From positions 15,197-79,196 of the forward strand of contig DAOTUI010000042.1 in NCBI GenBank assembly GCA_034437035.1: 64,000 nucleotides of DNA, read 5' to 3'. Origin of the DNA: CAKZQX01 sp034437035. GTDB lineage: Bacteria > Chloroflexota > Chloroflexia > Chloroflexales > Chloroflexaceae. The position numbers were made by a program, and so were the translations under genes. The notes below the pieces were generated by a model. The model did no database searches. It was not told the origin of the DNA and saw only the letters and a list, made by a program, of their open reading frames with translations. Below, in pieces: positions 36,070 to 43,662 of the stretch (position 1 is the first letter of the stretch; each line of letters opens with the position of its first letter).

Positions 36070-37346
36070 ATACTATGCGAATTTTGATGCTGACCTCCTC
36101 ATACCCGAAATATCCGGGGGAGACCACCGCACCCTTTATTGAGGAAATTGCCGCAGGTGTGGCGGCGCGGGGCCACTGCGTGCATCTGGTTGCGCCCTGG
36201 CATCCGCAGGTGCAACGCGCCTCCGAGGAGCGCGGGGTTAACCTGCACTTCTTTCGCTATGCGCCCCATCCCACGCTCAATATCTGGGGGTATGCCCAGT
36301 CGCTGTTTGGCGATATTGATATCAAGCCGCAGACGCTGGCAACGCTCCCCTTCGCGCTGTCGGGAACGGTGCGCGCGCTACATCGAACGATTGATCACTG
36401 GCCGCATACGACGAATGGCAGCCGGCATCCTGACACCGGGCTTGCACGTCCTTTTGATGTAATCCATGCACACTGGGTGCTGCCCAACGGTGTCCCGGCA
36501 GTGCTGGTGGCCCGGCAGTATGGCATCCCGCTGGTGGTAAGCCTGCACGGGAGTGATGTGTATCTGTCGGAGCGACACTGGGCGTTGTCGGCCACAGCCG
36601 GGATGACCCTGCGCGCAGCGGCAGCAGTGACGGCATGCAGCGCCGATCTACGGCGGCGGAGTTTGCGGCTGGGCACGCCAGTTGCCACCAGCCATGTGAT
36701 TCCCTATGGCGTTAATCCGCAGGAGTTTCGGCCGGACCCGGCGGCCCGCCAACAGGTGCGAAGTGAGTTGGGCCTGGCGGATGCGGCACCGCTAGTAGTG
36801 GCGCTGGGGCGGCTGGTTCACAAAAAGGGCTTCGGGGTGCTGCTGGATGCCTGGCCGCGCGTGCTGGCGGAGCATTCCGAGGCGCTGCTGGCGCTGGTGG
36901 GGTATGGCGACCTGCGCACAACCCTGGAACAGCAGGCGGATCGCCTGGGGATTGCCCACCGGGTCTGCTTCACCGGAAAACTGGAGCGCCGCCGGGCCGC
37001 CACCTACATGGCCGCTGCCGATATTTTTACGCTGCCGATTGTGCGGCATCAAGGGGCGGATGGTCTGCCGAATGTGCTGCTGGAAGCAATGGGCACCGGG
37101 CGGCCAATTGTGGCCTCGCGGGTGGCCGGGGTGCCGGATGTGATTGACGATGGTACGCATGGGCTGCTGGTTCCCGACAATGAGCCGGCACTGCTGGCGA
37201 CAGCGATCAACCGCCTGCTGGGTGATCCGGCGCTGGCGGCACGCCTGGGAAACGCGGCGCGGCAGCGGATCGAGCATGAGTTGACCTGGGAACAGACCGC
37301 CGCCCGGTTTGAGCAGGTGTATGAGTCCGTAATCCGTAGTCCGTAA
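36066..37346 (+). CDS. GT4-family glycosyltransferase
   Basis: 426 residues. N-terminal MRILMLTSSYPKYPGETTAP and DVIHAHWVLPNGVPAVL are typical of GT4 enzymes; the C-terminal donor domain shows ALGRLVHKKGFGVLLDAW, FTGKLERR and FTLPIVRHQGADGLPNVLLEAMG. It overlaps the preceding gene by ATGA. Its last six codons and stop lie in a heptamer repeat tract, so the C-terminus and the distance to the next gene depend on repeat number. Confidence 0.88.
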   Translation: MNTMRILMLTSSYPKYPGETTAPFIEEIAAGVAARGHCVHLVAPWHPQVQRASEERGVNLHFFRYAPHPTLNIWGYAQSLFGDIDIKPQTLATLPFALSGTVRALHRTIDHWPHTTNGSRHPDTGLARPFDVIHAHWVLPNGVPAVLVARQYGIPLVVSLHGSDVYLSERHWALSATAGMTLRAAAAVTACSADLRRRSLRLGTPVATSHVIPYGVNPQEFRPDPAARQQVRSELGLADAAPLVVALGRLVHKKGFGVLLDAWPRVLAEHSEALLALVGYGDLRTTLEQQADRLGIAHRVCFTGKLERRRAATYMAAADIFTLPIVRHQGADGLPNVLLEAMGTGRPIVASRVAGVPDVIDDGTHGLLVPDNEPALLATAINRLLGDPALAARLGNAARQRIEHELTWEQTAARFEQVYESVIRSP

Positions 37347-37415
37347 TTCGTAATTCGCAATTCGCAGTCCGTAATTCGCAGTCCGTAATTCGCAGTCCGT
37401 AATTCGTAATTCGCA
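37325..37415. repeat. Heptanucleotide tandem repeat between GT4 and dehydrogenase genes
   Basis: Thirteen 7-base units of the types GTCCGTA, ATTCGTA and ATTCGCA follow each other without gaps (91 bp). The stop codon of the GT4 gene (37344-37346) lies within the third unit. Confidence 0.95.
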
Positions 37416-37445
37416 ACAGTTTTTATGCTTGGGAGCAGGCGTGTG

Positions 37446-38768
37446 ATGGTACAACAGGAACTCCAACAGAAGATCGAGACGCACACGGCCCAGGTCGGGA
37501 TAATCGGGATGGGTTATGTCGGGTTGCCGCTGGCGGTGCGGGCCGCCGGGGTGGGCTTCCCGGTGCTGGGCTTCGATCTCAGCCGCGAGCGGGTTAATGC
37601 ATTGAACAATGGCGAGAGTTACATTGGCGATATCTCTTCCGGATTGCTGCAGGAACTACGGCAGACCGGCATGCTGGAAGCGACAACCGACATGCGCCGC
37701 CTACGGGCGTGTGATCTGGTGATCATCTGCGTACCCACGCCGCTTAACGACACGCGCGACCCGGATATGCGCCATGTGGAGCAGGCCGGCGAGGATGTGG
37801 CGCGGATGCTGCGTGCGGGCCAACTGGTGATCCTGGAGAGCACCACCTACCCCGGCACCACCGAGGAGTTGGTGCAGTCACGCCTGGAGGCGACCGGGTT
37901 GCGGGTGGGTGAAGATATATTCCTGGCCTTCTCGCCCGAACGGATCGATCCGGGGCAGACCAGCAGCAAGGGCTGGACGGTTGAGAATACGCCCAAGGTA
38001 GTTGGCGGCGTTACCGCAACCTGTACCGACCTCGCCGCAACATTCTACCGCCAGATTACCAGCCAGGTTGTGCCGGTCTCCTCGCCCCGCGTTGCCGAAC
38101 TGACCAAGCTCTTCGAGAATATCTTTCGCGCGGTCAATATTGCGCTGGTGAATGAACTGGCGCTGCTGTGTGATCGGATGGAGCTGAATGTGTGGGAGGT
38201 GATTGCGGCGGCGGCGACCAAACCGTTTGGCTTTATGCCCTTCACGCCCGGCCCCGGCCTGGGGGGGCACTGCATCCCGATTGACCCCTTCTACCTGACC
38301 TGGAAGGCGCGCGAGTTTGATATGACCACCCGCTTTATTGAACTGGCGGGGGAGATCAACACCCAGATGCCGCGCCATGTGCATGATCTGGTGGTGCGGG
38401 CGCTTAACCGGCAGCGTAAGGCACTCAACGGATCAACTGTGTTACTGCTGGGGGTGGCCTACAAAAAAGATGTGGACGACTACCGCGAATCGCCGGTTTT
38501 CAAGGTGCTGGAGTTGTTGACGGCGGATGGGGGCGAAATTATTCTGTGCGATCCGCATATCAAGACATTTGAAACGCACGCCGGGACGGTGTATCATACC
38601 GTGCCGTTGACGGAAGATCTGCTGCGAAGCGCCGACTGTGCAGTCATTATCACCGATCATAGCACCTTTGACTACGATCAGATTGTGGCCGGCGTGCCGG
38701 CCGTGGTGGATACGCGCAACGCCACGCGCCATGTGACGCAGGGACGCGAGAAAATTGTGTTGTTATAA
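37446..38768 (+). CDS. Nucleotide-sugar 6-dehydrogenase (WecC/WbpA type)
   Basis: 440 residues. NAD-dependent four-electron oxidation of a UDP-sugar to the uronic acid. The N-terminal Rossmann motif is GIIGMGYVGLPLAV, the active-site cysteine lies in GPGLGGHCIPIDPFYL, and PTPLNDTRDPD and the C-terminal VLLLGVAYKKDVDDYRESP are characteristic. The pattern is nearer to UDP-N-acetyl-hexosamine dehydrogenases than UDP-glucose dehydrogenase. GGGAGCAGG about 8 bases before 37446 favours this ATG over 37425. The product could be a donor for the surrounding glycosyltransferases. Confidence 0.92.
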   Translation: MVQQELQQKIETHTAQVGIIGMGYVGLPLAVRAAGVGFPVLGFDLSRERVNALNNGESYIGDISSGLLQELRQTGMLEATTDMRRLRACDLVIICVPTPLNDTRDPDMRHVEQAGEDVARMLRAGQLVILESTTYPGTTEELVQSRLEATGLRVGEDIFLAFSPERIDPGQTSSKGWTVENTPKVVGGVTATCTDLAATFYRQITSQVVPVSSPRVAELTKLFENIFRAVNIALVNELALLCDRMELNVWEVIAAAATKPFGFMPFTPGPGLGGHCIPIDPFYLTWKAREFDMTTRFIELAGEINTQMPRHVHDLVVRALNRQRKALNGSTVLLLGVAYKKDVDDYRESPVFKVLELLTADGGEIILCDPHIKTFETHAGTVYHTVPLTEDLLRSADCAVIITDHSTFDYDQIVAGVPAVVDTRNATRHVTQGREKIVLL

Positions 38769-38773
38769 AAAGT

Positions 38774-41104
38774 ATGAAGCAGCAGGAACTCAGCACGAAA
38801 CAATCGCCGGCAAAACTGCATAATCCGCTCCCGGCAGCAGGCACGCGGATGCGCCATTTCGGGGTGGCACTGCTTAACTCCCGGTTCCTGGTTCCGGCGT
38901 TGTTCGTGGTAGCGCTGCTGCTCCGGCTTTTCCGACTGGATGCCCAGAGTCTCTGGCTGGATGAGGGCAGCACCTGGCAGACGATCCAGCAACCCTGGGG
39001 CGTGCTGCTACGCGAGCTGTTCAGCCCGGATGCGGCCTATCCGCTCTACCATCTGCTGCTCAAGGCGTGGGTAGCGCCGGCGGGGGATAGCGCGTGGGCG
39101 CTGCGCTTTCCCTCGGCGCTGGCGGGCGCGGGCGCAGTGGTGGCGCTCTATGTTGCCGGACGGGAACTCTTTCGCCCGCCGCCGGAGCATGCCGGACAGC
39201 CCCGTGGCGATCCGCGGCCGCTGGTGGCGGCGCTGCTACTGCTGGTCGCGCCGTTTGCGCTCTGGTATGCGCAGGAGGCCAAAACCTACAGCCTGCTGTT
39301 GCTGGTGGCGACGTTGCTGCTCTGGAGTTTGCTGCGGGCGTTGCGCCGGGATAGGGCGGACGCACAGCAGCGCGTCCCTACCGATGAACATGCCGCCCGG
39401 AGGGGCAGCCGGCGGGACTGGGGGTTGCTTGCGGCGCTGGCGCTGACCAGCATCTTTGTTCACCGGCTGGCGCTGTTGCTGCTGCCGGCGGTCTGGGCCG
39501 GCATTCTGCTGACACGGCGACGTGAGAATACATCGGCGGATCAGGCAGGCGAGAAGATAGCGGCGGGGCGGCAGCGGTTGGTGCGCGCCGGTCCATGGCT
39601 GTTGCTGTCGGCAGCGGGCGTGGGTGTGATCGCCGCAATGGTGCAGGGATTGGGCAATGAGCAGGCGGCGACCGGAGCCTACATTCCGGCGGCCCCGCTC
39701 GAGGCGATCCGGTTGACCTTTGTGCGCTTCAGCGTGAACCGCTGGCCGGGCGAGGTTCCCGGCTGGTGGCTGCTGCCCTGGATTGTCCTGACCCTGTGGG
39801 GTGGCGCGGCACTCCTGCGCGATCTGCTGCGGCGACGGCAGACAGTTGATCCGACGCCGCGGATTGTGTTGCTCTGCTTTTTGTTGATCCCGCCGGGGCT
39901 GTTTCTGGCGCAACTGGCTTTTACCCGCCTGTATGAGGCGCGCTACCTGATTCTGATCTTTCCGGCGTGGCTGCTGCTGCTGGTCTATCCCTTGTCCGGG
40001 CAGGCGGCGGATGCGCAGACGGATCTCCGCGTCGGGCGGCAGGCGGACGCGGGGAAGCGCGTCCTTACACAACATGTGTTTGTGCGGCGGCGCTTATTGC
40101 CCTGGATCGCCGGCATGCTGGTTGCGGCGGTGCCGGCAGTCAATGTGGCGGTATTGCTGCAACCGGAGCAGGGGTTATTCTCGGGTGATCCGGTGAAGGA
40201 GCAATATCGCGCGGCGCTACAGGAACTGGCGCTGCGGGTACATCCGGATGACCTGGTGATTATCCACCCGTTTTATCTGCGGCCGCTGTACGATTACTAC
40301 ATGCAACGCTTCACGGAAGATTCGCCGCCGGAGCCGGTGGCGTTCGACACGTTCAAACAGGGACAGGTGGAGTTTAGCCGGAAGGATTGGGACACGCAAC
40401 GCCGGGAGCGCTTCGCCGGACATGTGCGCAGCTTCTTGCTGATTGCGCCCGAGCATGCGCGCACGGTAGATCGGCCGCCGGCTGAAGGGGACGCGTATGG
40501 CCTGGTCGGGTTGTACTTCCGCTACAGCTTTGAGCAGCAGAAGTGGCCCTGCGGCATCTGGCGCTTTAACGGCGCGCATCTCTTCTGCCAGGACTCACCG
40601 GAAGCCTACGAGACGGGGGAGGTACCGCAACCGGCGACGCGGCGCTCGGCCCGCTTTGGCGAGGAGATTGAACTGCTGGGCTACACGCTCAAAGCGACCA
40701 CGCCGGCGGGGGCGGGGGTCTACCGCGCCGGGGGCACGCTGCCGATTACGCTCTTCTGGGATGTGACCCGGCCGCCGGCAGAAGACTATGCCATGTTCCT
40801 GCATCTCTGCCGGGATTGTGAGGTGCCCCCCGCTGCCGGCACGGACGGCCCGCCGCTGGAAGGTTATTTACCGACAAGCACCTGGCTGCCGGGCAACCCG
40901 GTCCACGATGAGCGGGCCATCCCGCTACCGGATGATCTGCCGCCGGGACGCTACACGCTGCTGCTGGGAGTCACGCGGCCGGGTGATCCTTCGCCGACGG
41001 CACGGCTGCCGGTCAACAGTGCGGAGGGTACGGCGGAGGGTGCGGAGGTGCTGGATAACAACCGCCTGCGGCTGGGCACCGTCGAGATTGTTGCGCCGGA
41101 GTAG
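38774..41104 (+). CDS. GT39/PMT-type membrane glycosyltransferase with Chloroflexota-type C-terminal domain
   Basis: 776 residues. About 11 transmembrane helices with the first-loop acidic pair in LWLDEGSTWQ and the membrane-periplasm FALWYAQEAKTYSL motif typical of the family. The C-terminal 150 residues form a beta domain with IELLGYTL, LPITLFWDV, YAMFLHLC, STWLPGNPVHDERAI and PGRYTLLLGV, a domain often seen in Chloroflexota surface proteins (from memory). Two 20-bp palindromes are embedded in frame in hydrophilic loops (39358 and 40045). No ribosome binding site is clear. Confidence 0.8.
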   Translation: MKQQELSTKQSPAKLHNPLPAAGTRMRHFGVALLNSRFLVPALFVVALLLRLFRLDAQSLWLDEGSTWQTIQQPWGVLLRELFSPDAAYPLYHLLLKAWVAPAGDSAWALRFPSALAGAGAVVALYVAGRELFRPPPEHAGQPRGDPRPLVAALLLLVAPFALWYAQEAKTYSLLLLVATLLLWSLLRALRRDRADAQQRVPTDEHAARRGSRRDWGLLAALALTSIFVHRLALLLLPAVWAGILLTRRRENTSADQAGEKIAAGRQRLVRAGPWLLLSAAGVGVIAAMVQGLGNEQAATGAYIPAAPLEAIRLTFVRFSVNRWPGEVPGWWLLPWIVLTLWGGAALLRDLLRRRQTVDPTPRIVLLCFLLIPPGLFLAQLAFTRLYEARYLILIFPAWLLLLVYPLSGQAADAQTDLRVGRQADAGKRVLTQHVFVRRRLLPWIAGMLVAAVPAVNVAVLLQPEQGLFSGDPVKEQYRAALQELALRVHPDDLVIIHPFYLRPLYDYYMQRFTEDSPPEPVAFDTFKQGQVEFSRKDWDTQRRERFAGHVRSFLLIAPEHARTVDRPPAEGDAYGLVGLYFRYSFEQQKWPCGIWRFNGAHLFCQDSPEAYETGEVPQPATRRSARFGEEIELLGYTLKATTPAGAGVYRAGGTLPITLFWDVTRPPAEDYAMFLHLCRDCEVPPAAGTDGPPLEGYLPTSTWLPGNPVHDERAIPLPDDLPPGRYTLLLGVTRPGDPSPTARLPVNSAEGTAEGAEVLDNNRLRLGTVEIVAPE
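39358..39377. repeat. 20-bp palindrome, in frame (copy 1)
   Basis: GGACGC, 8-base loop, GCGTCC, followed by CTACCG. Lies in a hydrophilic loop of the glycosyltransferase and reads as ADAQQRVPT. Confidence 0.65.
40045..40064. repeat. 20-bp palindrome, in frame (copy 2)
   Basis: GGACGC, loop GGGGAAGC, GCGTCC. Reads as ADAGKRVL in another hydrophilic loop of the same protein. Confidence 0.6.
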
Positions 41105-41124
41105 ACGTAACCATTATCCTTACT

Positions 41125-43662
41125 GTGAAAAAAACGATTATTCCACACGAAACATACAACCCACCCGCCCCCACCCGCCCCTTTCAAGCCAGTACCGGCC
41201 ATCAGTCGCTGCCGGCGCGGCACTGGCCGCTACTGCTGGTGTTGCTGCCGGCGCTGCTGCTGCGCGTGGCGCTCTGGGACAACCTGCCACGCACCGGGCT
41301 GATCAGCGATGAAGCCGAGTATCTGGCGGCGGCGGACTGGCTGGCCCATGGGCGCGGCTTTACCTGGCACCAGCAGTGGCTCTGGACCCGTGCGCCGCTC
41401 TACCCACTCTTCCTGGCAGGGCATCTTCGGCTCTTCGGGCTCAACCTGCAGGCGATCTATGCCACGCAGACGCTGCTGAGTCTGCTCAATGTCGGGCTGG
41501 TCTACTGGCTGGCGCTGCAGATTAGCAACGCAAGCGGAATCGCATGGCCGCGGCAGCGGCGGGTTGCGGCGGGGGCCGGCCTCTGCGCCGCGCTCTATCT
41601 GCCCTTTGCGGTGTATGCGCAGATGCTGTTGAGCGAAACGATCTTCCTGACGTTGCTGCTGGGGGCGTTTGTGGCGCTGGGAGCCTGGGCCGCGCCGGAT
41701 GGTCAATCGAAATCAGGGCGTGCCCTGATAGCGCCGGCCGTGGCGGGCGGGCTGCTGGGGCTGGCAACTCTCACGCGCGGGCTGACGCTGGGCTTTCTGC
41801 CGCCGGCGGCGCTCTGGGTCTGGCTGGTGGGGCGCAGAAGCAGGAACGGGGGAACGGCTGATCGCAACCGCCAATTGGCTACAATTGCGCTGCTGCTCTT
41901 CCTGGGATGCGCGCTCGTTGTTATCCTACCCTGGTCATTTTATGCCGGCCGTCTGTATGGCGGCCGGATCGTGGTTGACACCACCGGAGCCTACAACTTG
42001 ATGCTGGGCGCACGCACGGCCTACGACGGCGAGCGGCGGGATGCGCCACCGCGCAATTTTGTACTGGCACTGCTCGATCCGCAGTTGACGCCGGAAGCAC
42101 GCCGGGTGCTGCTGGAAGACGCCTGCCTGCTGCGGCAGAACGATCCCCGGTTGTTGGCAGCGCTTGATCGTCCGGTAGGAGAGATTACGCAGGGGCAGCG
42201 CCAGCAACTCATGCTGGCCGAGGGGCTCTGTCTGCTGCAGGCCAGACCGTGGGCTTTCGCAGATAAAAGCCTGGGCGAGTTTATCGATCTCTTTCAGATT
42301 AACTATACCGGTGCAGAACGCCTGACCGACGGCTTTACGCTGGGCTGGTTGCCGCGTCCATACACGCTGGCGCTCTTCCTGCTGGATGATACGCTGTATG
42401 TGCTGGTTCTGCCCCTGGCAGTGCTCGGCTGGGCTATGGCGGACCGGGCAGTCCGCAGACAGCAGACCACCAACCGCAACTCGCGGTTCTCAGTTCTCAG
42501 TTCTCGGTTCTCAGCTCTCAGTTCTTTAATCTTGCTCTGGTGGCTCTACAACCTGCTGACCGCGCCGCTGCTGTTTGCGATCAACCGCTTTCGCCTGCCG
42601 CTGCTGCCGTTTGCGTTTATCTTTGCGGCATACTTTCTGCTGGCGAATGGCAAACGTGGCGATAGAGAAGGGAAAACGGCAGGGGGGTGCTCGCGTGGCG
42701 TGCCGGGGGTGCGATATCTACCACTCGTGCCGGCGCTGCTACTGGTGTTGATTGCCGGGACGCCCTATGCCTACCTGGAACCGCGGCCCGCCGGGGCGGA
42801 TTCACACTGGGCCTCCTACCTCGGTCCCTACCCGTCGAGTCTGGCGAGTAGCATCATCGCCTGGAACGCGCGCCCGGCCTACCGGATCGAGCAACAAGTT
42901 CAGGCGGCGCTGCACCGGGGCGATGCGGCGGAAGTACGCGCGCTGCTGGCGACCGGCGCGGTGCCGCCCTACGTTGAAGCAGTGGCCCGACCACTGCTGG
43001 CCGGACTGGAAGGCGAACCGGTCGCCGGGCTGGCGCAGTTGGAGCAGCAGTCGGTTAAACCGCCGGCACCCTGGCAGACAACCATCGTGCGCGGCGAACT
43101 GCTCCGGCGGATGGGGGAGTGGGAGACGGCCCGGCAGACCTTCTCGCCTACCGCAATCGACGATCAGAACCCGGTGGCCTGGGCCTGGGAGTGGCTCCAC
43201 CCGCCGCCGCTGCCGGATAACCGGCTGGACCTGGCGGGCGATCTGGATCTGGGCTACATCAAGGGCTTCTACCTGGGCGAGGGCGACCCGGCGGCGGACG
43301 GTACCTTCCGCTGGTCCGGCCCGGAGGCGCGGCTGCGCTTTCCCCAGGCGGGCAGCGGGCAACCACAGGAACTCTGCCTGCGGGCGGATGGGCGCGGCTG
43401 GCCGGATGATCTGGCGCAACCGACGTTTCGCCTGCGGCCAGGCGCGCAACCCCTGGCAACCTTTGAACTCCAGCGCGCGGTACAGGTCTACTGTGCCCGG
43501 CTACCCGCCGGCCCGGTCGGGTCTGACGTGGTGATAACGCTGCAGGCGGATACCTTTGTGCCCGGAGCCGCCGATCTGCTGGGGCAGCAGGGGCCGCAGG
43601 TGGGACAACTGCGCTTCCTGGGGGTACGGCTGGATTGGGCCGAGCTAACGAACGCGGAATGA
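41125..43662 (+). CDS. GT39/PMT-type glycosyltransferase with helical-repeat and beta-sandwich tail
   Basis: 845 residues, GTG start. Some 11-12 membrane helices with the motif ISDEAEYLAAADWLAHGRG (Asp-Glu of the PMT active site) and RAPLYPLFLAGHL. After the last helix come TPR-like helices (about 585-675), the linker AWAWEWLHPPP, then a C-terminal beta-sandwich (about 690-840) starting DLDLGYIKGFYLGEG. A heptamer tract is embedded in frame. Its TGA overlaps the next ATG. Acts outside the cytoplasm on lipid-carried sugars; substrate unknown. Confidence 0.8.
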   Translation: MKKTIIPHETYNPPAPTRPFQASTGHQSLPARHWPLLLVLLPALLLRVALWDNLPRTGLISDEAEYLAAADWLAHGRGFTWHQQWLWTRAPLYPLFLAGHLRLFGLNLQAIYATQTLLSLLNVGLVYWLALQISNASGIAWPRQRRVAAGAGLCAALYLPFAVYAQMLLSETIFLTLLLGAFVALGAWAAPDGQSKSGRALIAPAVAGGLLGLATLTRGLTLGFLPPAALWVWLVGRRSRNGGTADRNRQLATIALLLFLGCALVVILPWSFYAGRLYGGRIVVDTTGAYNLMLGARTAYDGERRDAPPRNFVLALLDPQLTPEARRVLLEDACLLRQNDPRLLAALDRPVGEITQGQRQQLMLAEGLCLLQARPWAFADKSLGEFIDLFQINYTGAERLTDGFTLGWLPRPYTLALFLLDDTLYVLVLPLAVLGWAMADRAVRRQQTTNRNSRFSVLSSRFSALSSLILLWWLYNLLTAPLLFAINRFRLPLLPFAFIFAAYFLLANGKRGDREGKTAGGCSRGVPGVRYLPLVPALLLVLIAGTPYAYLEPRPAGADSHWASYLGPYPSSLASSIIAWNARPAYRIEQQVQAALHRGDAAEVRALLATGAVPPYVEAVARPLLAGLEGEPVAGLAQLEQQSVKPPAPWQTTIVRGELLRRMGEWETARQTFSPTAIDDQNPVAWAWEWLHPPPLPDNRLDLAGDLDLGYIKGFYLGEGDPAADGTFRWSGPEARLRFPQAGSGQPQELCLRADGRGWPDDLAQPTFRLRPGAQPLATFELQRAVQVYCARLPAGPVGSDVVITLQADTFVPGAADLLGQQGPQVGQLRFLGVRLDWAELTNAE
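42484..42525. repeat. Heptanucleotide tandem repeat inside a glycosyltransferase gene
   Basis: Six units CGGTTCT, CAGTTCT, CAGTTCT, CGGTTCT, CAGCTCT, CAGTTCT span 42 bases, twice 21, so the frame is kept. They encode the RFSVLSSRFSALSS stretch just before a membrane helix. Confidence 0.9.

Noticed and set aside
37325..37415. Origin of replication iterons
   Set aside because: Regular heptamers, but no replication gene, DnaA boxes or AT-rich unwinding region nearby; other period-7 tracts lie inside genes.
39236..40075. Long open frame on the - strand opposite the glycosyltransferase gene
   Set aside because: Shadow of a GC-rich coding region; Gln/Arg-rich composition, no domain and no ribosome binding site.
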